Assembly: GCF_004359215.1 (NCBI RefSeq)
Contig: NC_090614.1
Span: 3,138,889-3,166,499, forward strand
Source: Bremia lactucae
Lineage: Eukaryota > Oomycota > Peronosporomycetes > Peronosporales > Peronosporaceae
Direction: 5' to 3'
DNA: 27,611 bases
Every line of letters begins with the position of its first letter. Positions within the stretch are counted from its first letter, which is position 1. Below are positions 1-10,099 of this stretch, in pieces. The notes under the pieces are model-generated. The model was not told the origin of the DNA. It saw only the letters and a list, made by a program, of their open reading frames with translations, and made no database searches. The position numbers were made by a program, and so were the translations under genes.

Positions 1-411
1 CTCCTAGGAGATAGACCGTTCATCGTATATACGGACCATGCGTCATTACGCACGGCCGTCAATAGCCCACACCTCTCGCAAAGAATGGCGAGGTGGCTAT
101 CCTTCTTCGCGGAGTATAACTTCTCCGTCGAATATAAACCAGGACGACTTAATGTCGTCGCTGATGCGTTATCACGCCGACCCGATTTCGAGTCAGCAGT
201 GCACTCCAATAGTGAAAACAATTCCACTGTTGCAACAATCACTACGAGTGTTCCGTCATCAACCTTAGTTGATGACATAAAGAAAGCCTACAAAGAAGAT
301 AAGGGCCTTCTATGTTTGATGGATCATTTAATGAATCCATCCGATAAATCTTTTAAAGATCTACCGGCTTTATATCGATCGTTATCCGATCGTTACACAA
401 CATGTAACGGC
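1..411 (+). pseudogene. Ty3/gypsy pol fragment: RNase H end and linker to integrase
   Basis: The frame is open from base 1 and is cut by the window edge. It encodes the C-terminal half of a gypsy RNase H: the YTDHASLRTAV block (about 28-60), a LSQRMARWLSFF block (about 76-111), and YKPGRLNVVADALSRRPDF (about 133-189), which is typical of the RNase H end in Ty3/gypsy pol. A diverged linker follows to about 411, where the sequence would normally run into the integrase zinc-binding domain. Instead it joins a piece of an unrelated retroelement ORF, and the merged frame stays open to base 624. The domain call is firm from family knowledge. That this is a broken remnant is inferred from the abrupt change of homology. 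Confidence 0.85.
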
Positions 412-580
412 TTACCCGTGCCGTCACCCGCACTTATCCCTGTGCGTAGTGATGACGACGGCGCAAGCCATCGTAATATATTTTGTGTGGTTCTTCTGCT
501 TCGGTGGGTACCACCCAGGGGAGTGCATACAATAAAATGTCTCGTCTTGCACCTGAGATTAAGCCGTGGCTTTTGCCCGC
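412..580 (+). pseudogene. N-terminal part of the extra retroelement ORF (fragment)
   Basis: This short block matches 24125-23950 on the minus strand, at base and protein level: PVPSPA, then ASHRN/VSHRN, VGTT.GS, NKMSR.AP and KPWLLP. It is therefore a fragment of the ORF that occurs in fuller form at 15861-17575 (+) and 24499-23485 (-). It is fused to RNase H on its left and to a gag fragment on its right. I do not recognise the product; the name reflects position inside LTR elements only. Confidence 0.65.
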
Positions 581-1100
581 AAGCTTGCTCTTCACGCTTT
601 GCCAGCATACACAATTTCTTGTAAGTTGTATCGTGAGTCATCCAACACATGAAGAAACACATGTAACAGTGAGTTTTTAAAAGGTCTTGCAGACGGTCCT
701 GTCAAGACTCACCTATTCCGGCTCGAACTAGAGACGCTTGACCAAGCTATATCTATAGCGGAACAGGAAGAATTCAGTCTTAAACAGACTTTCATCCACT
801 CCGGAGCTTATCGTCCTTCGAGACGACGAGAATACGGAGGTCCAGAGCCTATGGGCCTCTCGTAAGTGGAAAGCGAGAAACCTCGCTTTTAAGTCACAAT
901 CGATTGCATAAATGCAATCGTTGTAAATAAACGGATTACTGTGCCTATAAGTGAAGTGCCTCAAACCCAGTGCCTAGAAACACTGAGTGAAAAGATCGAC
1001 CTCCATTGCGAAACCGCAATGGCAAGGCGGATCGTCAAAAAGCGATCGGGGTCATTAGGTGCGAAGCGCCCTACTAATCCAGCAACGTCAAGCAAAATTT
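581..1100 (+). pseudogene. Gypsy gag remnant with decayed zinc knuckle
   Basis: The translation shows a typical gag capsid C-terminal segment: FLVSCIVSHP (about 617-646), then KGLADGPVKTHLFRLELETL (about 680-739), then an EEFSLKQ region. At 851-862 comes PEPMGLS, which usually precedes the nucleocapsid in these elements. The CCHC knuckle is visible at 913-954 as C-N-R-C, but its histidine is Tyr (937-939), its last cysteine is a TGA stop (952-954), and a TAA interrupts it at 928-930. Frame changes occur near 673 and 863. Bases 960-1100 are a diverged gag-protease spacer. The strand agrees with the protease fragment that follows. Confidence 0.75.
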
Positions 1101-1603
1101 GTCCTCACACACTGTAGCTGCCCCAGGTGATAAGGTTAATCTTATCACGTTGGTTTTTATAGTAACATATCAATTGACTATAATGTCTCTTTCGAATGTG
1201 GGGCGTCGAACAATTACATTCGACGTCAGTTGCTAGAAGATCACAACTTCAGATTTATTGAGCGCGATATCCTTCTAACGAGGATGATGGTGCGCCTAGC
1301 AACAGGAGCATCTTTAACAGTAAAGAATCGTGTACTTGGTATTATTACACGTTAAATGGTTAACGGGCCGATATTATTTCATCCAACTAGATTTGATTGA
1401 CAAATTTGATGTCATCATGGGATTGCCATGGCTCAGTAAGTACGAGCCATGTAAAAATTGGCTGCGTCGAGCCGCGTGGCGATTCCTGCCTCTCGTACAT
1501 CAAATGGCCATCTGATAAATGTCTTGGGGCGGGCACAAGCGTGTGGATGTCCTATGAGTGAGTGCGATAGCCTTACTTGTGATTAGATCGTTTGCACGAC
1601 TGC
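1100..1603 (+). pseudogene. Retropepsin (gypsy protease) remnant, active-site Asp replaced
   Basis: An aspartic protease domain of gypsy type. The active-site block reads FECGASNNYIRRQ at 1191-1229, with Glu (1194-1196) where the catalytic Asp is expected. RLATGAS follows (about 1293-1313). After a stop and a frameshift comes the conserved end of the domain, DKFDVIMGLPWLSKYEP (about 1399-1449). Bases 1440-1603 match the minus strand at 4870-5060 (same WMSYE block and a following GACTGCACAAG), so this is a + strand fragment of the same family as pol E1. It lies between two pieces of the extra ORF. Confidence 0.75.
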
Positions 1604-1885
1604 ACAAGCCCTAACTCGTTCGAAGCCCCTTTACCTCACGGTATGTCGAGAGGCGTTCAACAAGGTAACTCTTCTCGGCACTCAAATCCGTCAATGGATG
1701 TGGAGGAAGAGGAAGAAACAGGTCGCCCCGTTTGACGATTGCGAATCAACATCGTAACTTGGGATCACACCCTTTACTTTTTGAGGGACGACATTGATCA
1801 CGAACGATCTCGTCGCCGTGAGTTAGCGGTGACGGTCGATAATGTGTTCGTGACCAGTTGACAAATTGTGCGCAAGTTGCGACTG
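1604..1885 (+). pseudogene. C-terminal part of the extra retroelement ORF (fragment)
   Basis: This block aligns base by base with 17085-17375 (+), at roughly 80% by eye. Shared blocks include ACTCGTTCGAA, GGATGTGGAGG, GATCACACCCTTTA, GAGTTAGCGGTGAC and GTGACCAGTTGA. It encodes a decayed equivalent of the SLDHTLYYLR/RSRRRELAVT region. Immediately to the right the sequence becomes minus-strand integrase region, so the extra ORF and pol face each other here as they do at 17575. Confidence 0.65.
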
Positions 1886-2720
1886 ACAGTCTTTCAGTAT
1901 CGTATCAAAGTCAGTAATAGCATTAATGATATTATGGAGTTTGTCTACTTCAGTGTTGATTGAATTACCTTTTTTATCCTTCGTATTGACCGTAAAGAGT
2001 CAAGGCGTGATGAGCAAGAGCTAAATTTATCTTTGCACGAGCGAGTCCCTTTAGTTCACGGAATAACCTCGATGATAGTGTTAGCAAAGGCACGAGCACA
2101 GTATTTGACTATGATCGACTCCGTTAATGCAGGAAGATGTACCGTTTTGCTGAAATGATCAACAAAGGCAAGAATACCATTATTTTTGTGATCGTCGTCC
2201 GTATAAAACAAAGCCCATAAATACGGACTGCCAACACTCTGCCGGAGCAGGAAGAGGTTGTATCAGAGCGCGGGATGAAGCACTGGACTTCACTCGTTGA
2301 AAAACTTCGCAAGCACGTATGTATTTGCGGACGAACTCACACTACTGGCGCGGCCAATAGAAGTCGCGGCTTATCGTAAGATAAGTCTACTCACTTTCGC
2401 GAAAACCATTTATTGGTGCATCGTGGCACTTATACATGATGCTTAAACGCAGATCATTATGGGTGGGTATGGCGACACGAGGTATGTCGCCAGCAATGGC
2501 TGTGTAATTCAGTATATCATTGCGTGTTGTGTAGCGATCTCTTGAGGATCGATACAATTTCGACTGTCCTTTAAGGATTGTTGGAATGGATTTCTTAGGT
2601 AATTTATCAACCCTTTAAGAGCCTTATCCTCCTGATAAGCTCTTCTTACGTCGTTAAGTAATGTTGACAGCAAAACACTTATTGTTGCAACAGTGGCATT
2701 ATGCTTACTATTGATTTGCG
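1886..2720 (-). pseudogene. Integrase remnant of E1
   Basis: The minus strand carries the start of the integrase core (the NNGILAFVDHFSKTVHLPALTES region, about 2120-2200, written NGI.AF.LPLLIISAK in the shifted frame) and the zinc-binding region before it (about 2300-2560). Bases 1886-2080 correspond to the variable stretch between integrase core and GPF module in E2 (about 18015-18170). The core with its second Asp and the Glu (E2 18175-18515) is deleted. It cannot encode a working enzyme. Confidence 0.65.
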
Positions 2721-2759
2721 TAGCCGCCTGAAATTAGGCCGGCGCGAAAGGGCATAAGC

Positions 2760-3215
2760 GACGACGTTAAGCCGACCTGTTTTATATTACACGAAGAAGC
2801 TACATTTTGCAAAGAACGACATCCATCTCGTCATTCTTTGCGAGAGGTGTGGACTATTTAAGGCCGTGCGTAAGGACGCATGGTCTGTATATACAATGAA
2901 CAGTCTATTCCCCAAGAGAAAGACCCTAAGCTTACCCAGTGCGTATTTTATGACAAGGAGTTCCTTGTTATTCACTGGATATGCGCGTTCAGCTGGTTGA
3001 AGCTGACGCAATTTATAACAGACGACGCGCTCACCGCAGTCTCTGTCATATTGATTAACGCACAGCCGATTGTAAAATCGCTGGCGTCACAGACAGCATG
3101 AACAGCATGTCGATATAAGTCCACAATCGCCAAGATTGCCGATCGCATCAAGCTTTGCTTGATATCCTCAAAACAAACGATCATTGTCCACGACCACCTT
3201 ATATTAAAGTCTAGC
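2760..3215 (-). pseudogene. RNase H remnant of E1
   Basis: The AVCDASDFTIGCAL block (about 3060-3110) keeps the first catalytic Asp. After a frameshift comes LRQLQPAERAYPVNNKELL (about 2930-3000), then VYTDHASLRTALNSPHLSQR and WMSFFAKCSFFV, ended by a TAA where the family has a Glu codon (about 2795). The same TAA and the same KLRQL substitution occur in E2 (19239-19508), so these lesions predate the copying event. Confidence 0.8.
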
Positions 3216-4250
3216 AAAGAAGAAAGATGACTGTAATTTGGTGTAATTGCGTGAATTCTTCTGCAGGTACGCCGCTAAGCCGAAAAACTTTTAAATTTCT
3301 TTTACATCGACTGTATAGGTCAGTCGGTAAGCGCCTTGAGTCTTTCTGGATCCGAGCGTACACCGTGTTTACCCACGATGAACCCAAGAGGTGGAATTTC
3401 GCTTGCAGCGAATATACACTTCTTGAGATTCGCATACAACTTGTGCTTACACATAAGTCTAAGTACCTTCCGAATGTCAGTGCGATCTACTTCGGCGTCC
3501 GACTTTCCGTTCATGGCTCTGTTATGAACGAAGAGAATCATGGAAATAACTCGGTGCGTAATCTCGCACCGATCTTAACAGACTAGTTACACATCTCTTG
3601 AATGTCGCAGGGGCATTACTAAGTCCCGTGGCAAGATCAGCGACTTCCATAGCATTGGGCTGATGCTTACTGCTCTAAACGGGGTATCATGCTCACGCAA
3701 AAGAATCTGATTGAATCCTTATCAGATACATTGACGAAAAGATAGTACTCTTTGACATTTCATCAGTAGTTACGTCTTTCCGTGGTATCGGCGTTTGAGC
3801 CGGTACCGTTGCAGCGCTCAATTTTACTAAATGCATGCACAAAACAAACCGCAATCATCCTGTTGTTTTACGCACACAAAATGTCGGAGGGATATGTGGG
3901 GAAGTTGATTCCCTCACATGACCCGCTGCTAAGCGATCGGCAAAAAATTTGTCGATAACTTTGACTTGTTCACGAGGCAATGGCCATTGCTTCATGATAT
4001 TTCAGTATTTCGAACCTGGATGAGGTCAATTTCGTGCCGAGTGCATTTATCCTAAGGCAACTCGCACGGGTTTTAATTCAGGCAAGACATTCTTAGATTC
4101 TATTAATTCTTTATAGTATGGATTTGTCATTAAAGACTCCGAGAACTGGAACATAAAACGTTCTATCCAAGTCTTCTCATCGAGAACACTTTTGTTTATC
4201 TATGAGCTACTGAGAATGTGTTCGTTTTTAGGAAAAACTATTGCCGACCG
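3215..4250 (-). pseudogene. Reverse transcriptase remnant of E1, YFDD changed to YFHD
   Basis: Recognisable RT blocks in order on the minus strand: QWPLPREQVK (about 3960-3990), a frameshifted AATVPAQTPIPRKDV region (about 3770-3830), GLSNAPATF (about 3590-3620), the catalytic motif at 3537-3548 reading Tyr-Phe-His-Asp instead of Tyr-x-Asp-Asp, then HKLYANLKKCIFAASEI (about 3400-3450) and GKHGVRSDPE. Several stops and frameshifts are present. E2 has the same YFHD change at 19990-20001. Confidence 0.85.
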
Positions 4251-4748
4251 AAAATCGGCCATGTAGCTGTCATCTGTGACAAGTAAGCAGATTTGCTTGG
4301 GTTTGCCACTACGCAGATCACGTAAGAACCGTTTCGGTTCAAGCGGTGGCAATTGAATTAGTCTCGAAGCTAACTTTAAAAGCGCTATTAAATCAATGTA
4401 TAAGCGCCTGAACTTGATCCATTGTCTACTAAGACATTTTTGTATTTCAGTTACTCTTTAGAAACCGTTTCCAAAGGTTCTTTAAAACCTTAACCAAAGG
4501 TTTCTGAAAACTTACTCCTACAAATTCTTGGGAACTCATTCCCTCAACTTTTTGGATAAAATATTCTACACATTTGCCTTAAGCTGTGGCTGCGCTACCA
4601 CAGCGAGATCCTCTTCGATCGACTCTCCAGTCGATCTAGGACTTATGCTGTGTCTGTAATAGACAGGCGTTTCAACCTTCTTAGATGTTACTTTTCAAGC
4701 AAGCATCCTTGATTCGTACCGCTCAACTTATTCGAGTGTTCGAATTTC

Positions 4749-4838
4749 GACGCTCCCTGTGCTTGTGCACAGCCATCTATAACTATGTACACGTCACAAT
4801 GGTGGACCCTTGACGCTTCCTGTGCTTGTGGACAGCCG
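4749..4838 (-). repeat. Two copies of a 63-bp tandem repeat in the protease-RT linker
   Basis: On the + strand GACGCTCCCTGTGCTTGTGC (4749) recurs 63 bases later as GACGCTTCCTGTGCTTGTGG (about 4812). In the minus-strand reading frame the unit is 21 residues and contains DGC.QAQ.AS. It lies between protease and RT. Copy E2 retains one unit (about 21188-21225). Element C has an analogous 66-bp repeat after its protease. Confidence 0.7.
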
Positions 4839-4869
4839 TCGGGATCTAACATTACAGTGTATTGGACAT

Positions 4870-5225
4870 TCACGCTGAGGTCTTGTGCAGTCATGTAACG
4901 ACCGAACCACAAGTGAGGCCATCGCACTCACTCGTACGACATCCACACGCTTGTGGACGCTTCAAGACGTTCATCAGTTGGCCATCTAATGAACAAGAGA
5001 CGGAAATCGTCACGGCTTGATGCTGCTAGTTTATACATGGCTTCTGAGCCATGGTAATCCAAAGATGACATCAAATTTGTCATCTAAATTTAATACGATG
5101 ATATCAACATCGTACTGATCACCCTTTAACGTGTATTGGATACCAACTACACTTATCTAAACCATTACAGATGCGCTTGTTGCTAGGCGCAACGAACAGT
5201 AAGCGTTAGGCTCCAACCTCAAAGA
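4870..5225 (-). pseudogene. Protease remnant of E1
   Basis: The minus strand shows the second half of a gypsy retropepsin: a decayed RLATSASVMV region (about 5160-5200), then the KFDVIFGLPWLRSH block (about 5040-5090), which corresponds to the conserved GLPWL end of the domain. The WMSYE and MRWPHLWFGR stretches follow. The active-site Asp region is not present; homology ends at about 5225, next to unrelated + strand sequence. Confidence 0.7.
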
Positions 5226-5267
5226 GGAAATGAAGCAAATGTTGCCAATTAGTGTCAACCGTCTGAT

Positions 5268-5276
5268 AAGGGAGGG
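5268..5276 (+). promoter_or_regulatory. Polypurine tract before a + oriented LTR
   Basis: AAGGGAGGG (5268-5276) lies immediately before an LTR start (TGCAATG at 5277). A purine run in this place is the usual plus-strand primer of LTR elements and marks what follows as a 3' LTR in + orientation. The element it belonged to is gone apart from about 45 bases. Confidence 0.55.
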
Positions 5277-5640
5277 TGCAATGAAGCACACATCGGTTGG
5301 AGAACCGTTGTTGTGGTACATTTACCTTATGGTTAATATACCCTTTATCCTATTCTAAAATAGTTAATTACTTAAATTCTATTTATTTATGGGTAACAAA
5401 TGAAGTCGCCGCCAGATGTAAATCTGGCGGCAGAGATCTATCATAATTTAGCTAGGGTTAGATTTTTGAACTAAAATAATTAAATAAAGTTCAGAGCCTC
5501 TTTTGATCTTAAAGCGCCTAGTGCCTTCCTAAGGCTTGCGCATTGATCTGTGAGAGATAAATGCCGGTATAAGGTATATCCTCTCGGGCACAAGTTGCCA
5601 CTTGGTTCTACGAGAGAGCTCACAAATATTTCAGTGTTGG
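5277..5640 (+). repeat. Truncated LTR of the element B family, + orientation
   Basis: It starts TGCAATGAAGCACACATCGG and is homologous in reverse orientation to 11604-11250. Shared blocks include CACACATCGGTTGG, GAACCGTTGTTGTGGTACAT, TTATGGGTAACA, CTTTTGATCTTAAAGCG, TGATCTGTGA and CTCTCGGGCAC. Identity is roughly 70-75% by eye. Similarity fades near 5620-5640, before the last quarter of the 481-bp LTR, next to the end of the element B chromodomain. It is inverted relative to element B, so it is not an ordinary 3' LTR of B. Confidence 0.75.
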
Positions 5641-5644
5641 ATCG

Positions 5645-5887
5645 AAGCCGCACTGAGGCTTTGTATCCGAAATTCCCACTTCTAGTGGAAAGCGTCGTTA
5701 GACGCAAATTGACCCTGATCTTGGCGCTAAAAAACGTCAACGGCGTACGGGCAATCTTGCCGAAGGGTACCTCAAATTCCCAAGAGTTTTCAGAAGCGGG
5801 GTATACCAGCCAATTCACCAGATACTGGTATTGATCGTCGCTTTGAAAATTGCTCCACGTGAAACTGAAGGTTCCCTTGCGCATCAA
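5645..5887 (-). pseudogene. Chromodomain at the end of element B pol
   Basis: The minus strand reads QYQYLVNWLVYPASENSWEF at about 5770-5829, a chromodomain core (hydrophobic strand, W..YP..ENSWE) as found at the C terminus of chromoviral integrases. In that family it targets integration to modified chromatin. The open frame continues to 5480, but below about 5640 it only reads through antisense LTR sequence, so that part is not real protein. Confidence 0.75.
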
Positions 5888-5986
5888 CAGCGCAGGCGCG
5901 GGGGGGGCGAAATCTCGGCGGAAGCATTTGATGCTCTAAAGCACGATGTGGAACTTCTTCGCGGGAGCCTTGCTCGGGTTAAGGGC

Positions 5987-7291
5987 TCATTGAGATGGTC
6001 GAATGCTGTCATTTGATGCTGGAACGTCAGCAACCTCGTTTAAAGGGTCAGCTGCACATCCTGGTGCGGATGCAGCAATTTGCGGCACGGCCATCTTCTT
6101 GGGTGCAGGCGCCTGCAATTCCACGCGGGAAGGGTTCCGATACGGCTTAAGCAAGCCGACGTAGAATTCTAGTTGCGTATGCAGCTTGCTAGGAAGGTTT
6201 AGCGTGTGAAATAGGTCCTTCTTGGCCATGACCGTAAATGGTCCAATAAAGCGCGGGCGCAATTTGGTCTTGAAGACCGCAGAAACCAAGTAAGTAGGCA
6301 GATTTTTTGCGTTCAGTAAAATTCGGTCTTCGACCGCATAAGAATTAGTACAGCTTCTGTCACGGCATCTGCTTGTTATCCTTGTTTGTCTTGGCTATCA
6401 GCCATCGTATCACGTACATGTCTTAAGACACTAATCACGTCGCGGGAAACTCGCTTACTTGTCTCCGAACGATAACAGGGCTGTATCAGCAAGCCTACCG
6501 CTAATTCACCCCAATCAAGCCCTGAGCCACGCAATGGTATCGCTAACGGAACGCGTGGGTGAATGAGACCGTTAACATATACGGAGTGTAGCCTATAGAG
6601 GCATGGACAGCGTTATTCAACGCAAATTCTACCACTGGGATCATTGAGCTTCAGCGCTTTGGTGTCTGAGCATACACACTGCGTAAACCGTCTTTAATGA
6701 CGCGATTGACACGTTCAGTTTGATCGTCGGTCTTCAGATGGTCCGCGGTGGACATGTGTCAAGCACTCGGAAATCGATCCCAATCAGAGACAATTGCCAC
6801 AGGCCCACCGTTTCGTCAAAACATGCGATTGATGATCAACGGTATCCGACACAGCCGCAAAGTGAGCCATTTTGCTCATCGTCAACAAATACCACTGTGC
6901 CGGTTTTACCGGCCGAATCTCTAGGAAGGCCGGAAAGAAAAGCTATGCTAATAGACCTCTTACACCCTGTGGGTACGGGCAGACATACCAGTGACGCAGC
7001 AGCATGCTTCGAGGCTTTAGCCCATTGGCAAGTTTCGCATGTGCTAACGTATGTGCTGGCCCATTTGTAAAATTTGGGCCACCAATAAATCTGGCTTACA
7101 GAGACGTAGGTCTTTTCTCTACCGAGACGACCACCAAGGACAATCTTGTGTGCCTCAAAGAGGATAAGGTACTTCAAAATCTCATCATGAGGAACAACGA
7201 CGCACGGAGGGTCCGCAGCGTCCGTGCAATTAAGCAATAGATCGTTATCGATAGAAAATCGATTTAAACTTGCACGCAATGGTGCCGACAT
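5987..7291 (-). pseudogene. Integrase remnant of element B (zinc-binding, core, GPF module)
   Basis: The zinc-binding domain is at about 7000-7180: the histidine part reads AHKIVLGGRLGREK, with Arg where the second His (GGHLG) is expected, then YWWPKFYKW and CETCQ. The core starts at about 6930 with SISIAFLSGLP, where the usual MDF carries the first catalytic Asp; here it is Ala. VSDWD (about 6775) keeps the second Asp, and DDQTERVNRV (about 6700) keeps the Glu. The GPF module follows at 5987-6289 (RPRFIGPFTVMAKK, FYVGLLKPYR). Frameshifts separate the parts. Confidence 0.8.
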
Positions 7292-7299
7292 TTAAAGGC

Positions 7300-7850
7300 C
7301 TAGTCAAAGTTCTTTAGAGCTCGTAGCAGAGCTACACACTGTTCATCCTTGGCGTAAGCCGAACGAATTAATTCAGAAATAGGCGACATGATAGCCGTTA
7401 AATGAGAGAGCTCATAATCCGGCCCGCGTGACAAAGCATCGGCCAAAGCATTCTGCTTGCCAGGCTTATACTTCACCTCGAAGTTGTACTCGGCTATGTG
7501 AAAAATGGGGCAAATTAGTCGCCGTGCGTAACGAAGTGTGTCGGTATATATCACAAACGGCTTAGAGCCTATCAGATTAATTCTGAATTTGACAAGAAGA
7601 TACTTCATAGCAAATAACTATTCATAATGAACTGGGTCGTTCTTTTCCGCAGATTTAAGCTGTCTAGACTCGAACGCAATTACACGTTCAGCCCATCAGC
7701 ACCTGTTCGTAACAGAGCACTGCCAATGACTAAATCTGATGCGACACAGACGACACTAAAGGCCAATTTGGATTTGACAGTACCAGAATTGGGGCATGGA
7801 GAAGACTATCCTAAAGTGCTTGAAAAGCATTAAAGTTCGGTGCTTGTCTA
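7300..7850 (-). pseudogene. RNase H remnant of element B, catalytic Asp changed
   Basis: Minus-strand reading gives SVVCVASDLVIGSALL at about 7710-7760. The family has CDASD, so the first catalytic Asp is Val here. After frameshifts come KYLLVKFRINLIGSKPFVIY (about 7545-7605) and AEYNFEVKYKPGKQNALADA (about 7440-7500), the usual end of gypsy RNase H. The TDHASLRT..HLSQRM block between them is compressed and out of frame. Confidence 0.8.
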
Positions 7851-8745
7851 GCACCATTTTGTATCCGTTTTAAGGAGATTAGATAATGGCCTAGCCATAT
7901 CAGCGTAATTTTTTGCTATATTTGTGTAAATAATTGGCGAGACCCAACCACTTACGTAAATCATTTTGATCTTTTAGGAACCGGCCAATGTACTATGGCT
8001 TTTACCTAGCAGGGTCCGCCCTAAGGCCTCGCTTCCCAATGAAGCACCCTAAAGATGGAGTTTTTTTGCGCCAAAAATGCATATAAAAGCATTGGCGTAC
8101 AATTCATTTGCGCGCATACACTCGAGCACTGCTCGGGAATGGTCTAAATGGTTTTTTATATCCGACCGACCTTGCTCCGCACGACTATAGACAAAAATGT
8201 CAGCAAAATAAGTCTGTGCATAACCTCGGTGAGGGCGAGACAGTTGCGTTACCAGAAGATTAAATGTTGCCGGGGCGTTGGAAAGACCATTGTGGCATAG
8301 CCAACCACTCCCATAGCAAACCACGTGGGGTATTATCTGCTGCAAGCGGAATATCGCTAGCTCGCATGAGCAATTGATAATAACCGTAAACTAAGTCAAG
8401 TGCACTGTACATAGATCATCCCACCATATTGTTCTGAAGAGAACCCTTTCTAGCTGGGGATTTGTGCTGGTATAGTGGCAGCATTAGTTTTTTTAGCATG
8501 CACAATGCACCCTTTACATTTGGCTTTTTAACACAAACTGTAGTTGTCGAACGAAGAGATTTGCTTTCTTGTACCATTTCAGCCTCGTGCTTAGCACGGA
8601 AGAAATCGTCAATGACGTCACACTATCTCTTTGGTAAAGGCCACTGTCGTGTGACAGTATTTGGTTCCAGGAACCAAGTCGATTTCATAACGGACCTCTG
8701 TCCGGGGGTGAAACATATGGTGGATTGGCACATACCACATCTTGG
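7850..8745 (-). pseudogene. Reverse transcriptase remnant of element B, YFDD changed to YFAD
   Basis: Blocks in order on the minus strand: RQWPLPK (about 8630-8650), SALDLVYGYYQLLMR (about 8370-8415), LSNAPATFNLLVTQL (about 8240-8290), the catalytic motif at 8199-8210 reading Tyr-Phe-Ala-Asp, then IFVYSRAE and LECMRANELYANAF (about 8080-8130). Stops and frameshifts separate them. The Ala codon (GCT at 8204-8202) removes one of the two metal-binding aspartates. Confidence 0.85.
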
Positions 8746-9590
8746 AATTCCTTAATCAGGATATAAAAGGATCGATGATCCGCTCCGCGCACTAATCGCA
8801 GCTGTTGTGTCCCTTAGGTTAGCTTCGCTCAGAAAAAACGATGTGCTTAAATCAATTGTTGGTCAAATTACCATCATTTCAGATAAGTTGTCAGCCTTTA
8901 CGGCTCGGCTGCAATTATCAATAGGCATTTCGTCTAGCTTTAAAAGAGCATGTAACGAAGGGATTGCCGCAAGGCTAACTTCTCTTCTGATGTTACCGGT
9001 TAATACCATTTACAAACGTATGTAATTGCTCGCTCGTATCACTTTTTGGAGGTATAGATGCTTCGCGTTTCCCCTGTCTCGGCCCTAAAGACAATACGCC
9101 TCTGATAGACCGCGAACATTCACGTCCCCAAATTTTAAAGCCTGTAATAGTTCTATACCAGAGCTGGTGTCTAATTCGACATCCGACAAGGAGTTAGGTA
9201 ATTTAACTTTCTTCTCCAGAGACCGTTTACGTGTCGCTTCACGTGCATTTGAAGATTTTGACCCGAAATACACTGGCGAACCGCCAATAGTGTCATTACT
9301 GACACTCACTATGGCACCTCGCCCAACCCATTCGGTGGACTTAGACGTACCACTCCACGTATCTCAGGGATATTACACCCTTGATGGCTCGGCCTCACAC
9401 GAGTATCACTCGTCGGAGTACGTGCCGTTCCACCAGATTTTTCTGAGTCGGTCTCAGAATTAATGCTTTCAACATTGGAGTTTATTAACTCAGACATTCC
9501 GATGTCTAAATCTCTGACAGATTCAGTCAGTGATTTGCGCCAATAGCGCTTTTGTTACATAGCAAAAAGGGTTCATGACACTCCAAAACT
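8746..9590 (-). other. Diverged linker between protease and RT of element B
   Basis: This stretch lies between recognisable protease and RT in element B. Reading frames are short and broken; the minus strand has serine/threonine- and acid-rich segments (about 9090-9500), as is common for gypsy linkers. I see no further domain and no independent gene. Confidence 0.5.
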
Positions 9591-9960
9591 TTGCTAGGAA
9601 CATTGCGCGTGGCGCCTAGTCTAAGACCTCCAACCCATCCATGGCTCATGGCGTTCAAGTCAGGCCATACTAAGGATGAGATAATATCTCGAATCAAATC
9701 AAGGACGACACAGCGTTCCACACTGTCAAAGTCCGATAACTTCATAACCTTAATATAAATAACTTTAGGTACAATGACACGAGTCTCAGTCGCTAAGCGC
9801 ACTGTTGATTGCATCACTTTCATGCGCTTTAAGCGTCTCAACATATTGTTGATTTCCCTCGAGTGAAAGACGTCGAGCATGATTGCAAGTCGCTCCTGAG
9901 TCAATGCAAATTGACCATGACTTATCAATGCCCTTCACAGTCGCTTGAGAGACAAACAAG
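9590..9960 (-). pseudogene. Retropepsin remnant of element B, active site intact
   Basis: On the minus strand IDSGATCNHARRLSLEGNQQ starts near 9905 and holds the catalytic Asp at 9902-9900 in an intact D-S-G-A motif. RLATETRVIVPK (about 9780-9815), FDSVERCVVLDL (about 9705-9740) and a frameshifted RYDLILGMAWLERHEPW equivalent (about 9640-9690) complete the domain. Element B lesions are elsewhere (frameshifts here; Asp changes in RT, RNase H and integrase). Confidence 0.75.
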
Positions 9961-10099
9961 CCAGGCTTGTACTTACGCCCCGTGCCTTTACGCCCCGAGC
10001 TGTTTGGGGCAAGGTCCTGTTTACTCTCGCCTCCTAGAGGTTCAACAGAGCCTAGGATTTCCCCAGTAGGGCGCCCGCACCTACTGGGTATTGAGGTTT

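Larger units (their letters stand above)
1886..5225 (-). mobile_element. Decayed Ty3/gypsy pol, copy E1 (protease to integrase)
   Basis: Reading from high to low coordinate, the minus strand carries protease, a repeat-bearing linker, RT, RNase H and integrase remnants, in standard gypsy order. Upstream gag and the 5' LTR are missing on the right; the chromodomain end is missing on the left, where it meets the extra ORF in opposite orientation. There are many stops and frameshifts. Relative to copy E2 (17576-21226) it lacks about 340 bases of the integrase core (E2 about 18175-18515) and about 640 bases spanning the pol/extra-ORF junction (E2 about 17375-18015). Bases 2088-4775 are nearly identical to E2; the rest is clearly more diverged. 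Confidence 0.85.

Noticed and set aside
5480..5640. C-terminal extension of the minus-strand chromodomain frame down to 5480
   Set aside because: It reads through antisense LTR sequence; similarity to the LTR at 11250-11604 explains it better than protein.
8462..8755. + strand open frame over element B RT
   Set aside because: It is antisense to recognisable RT blocks on the minus strand and has no own similarity.
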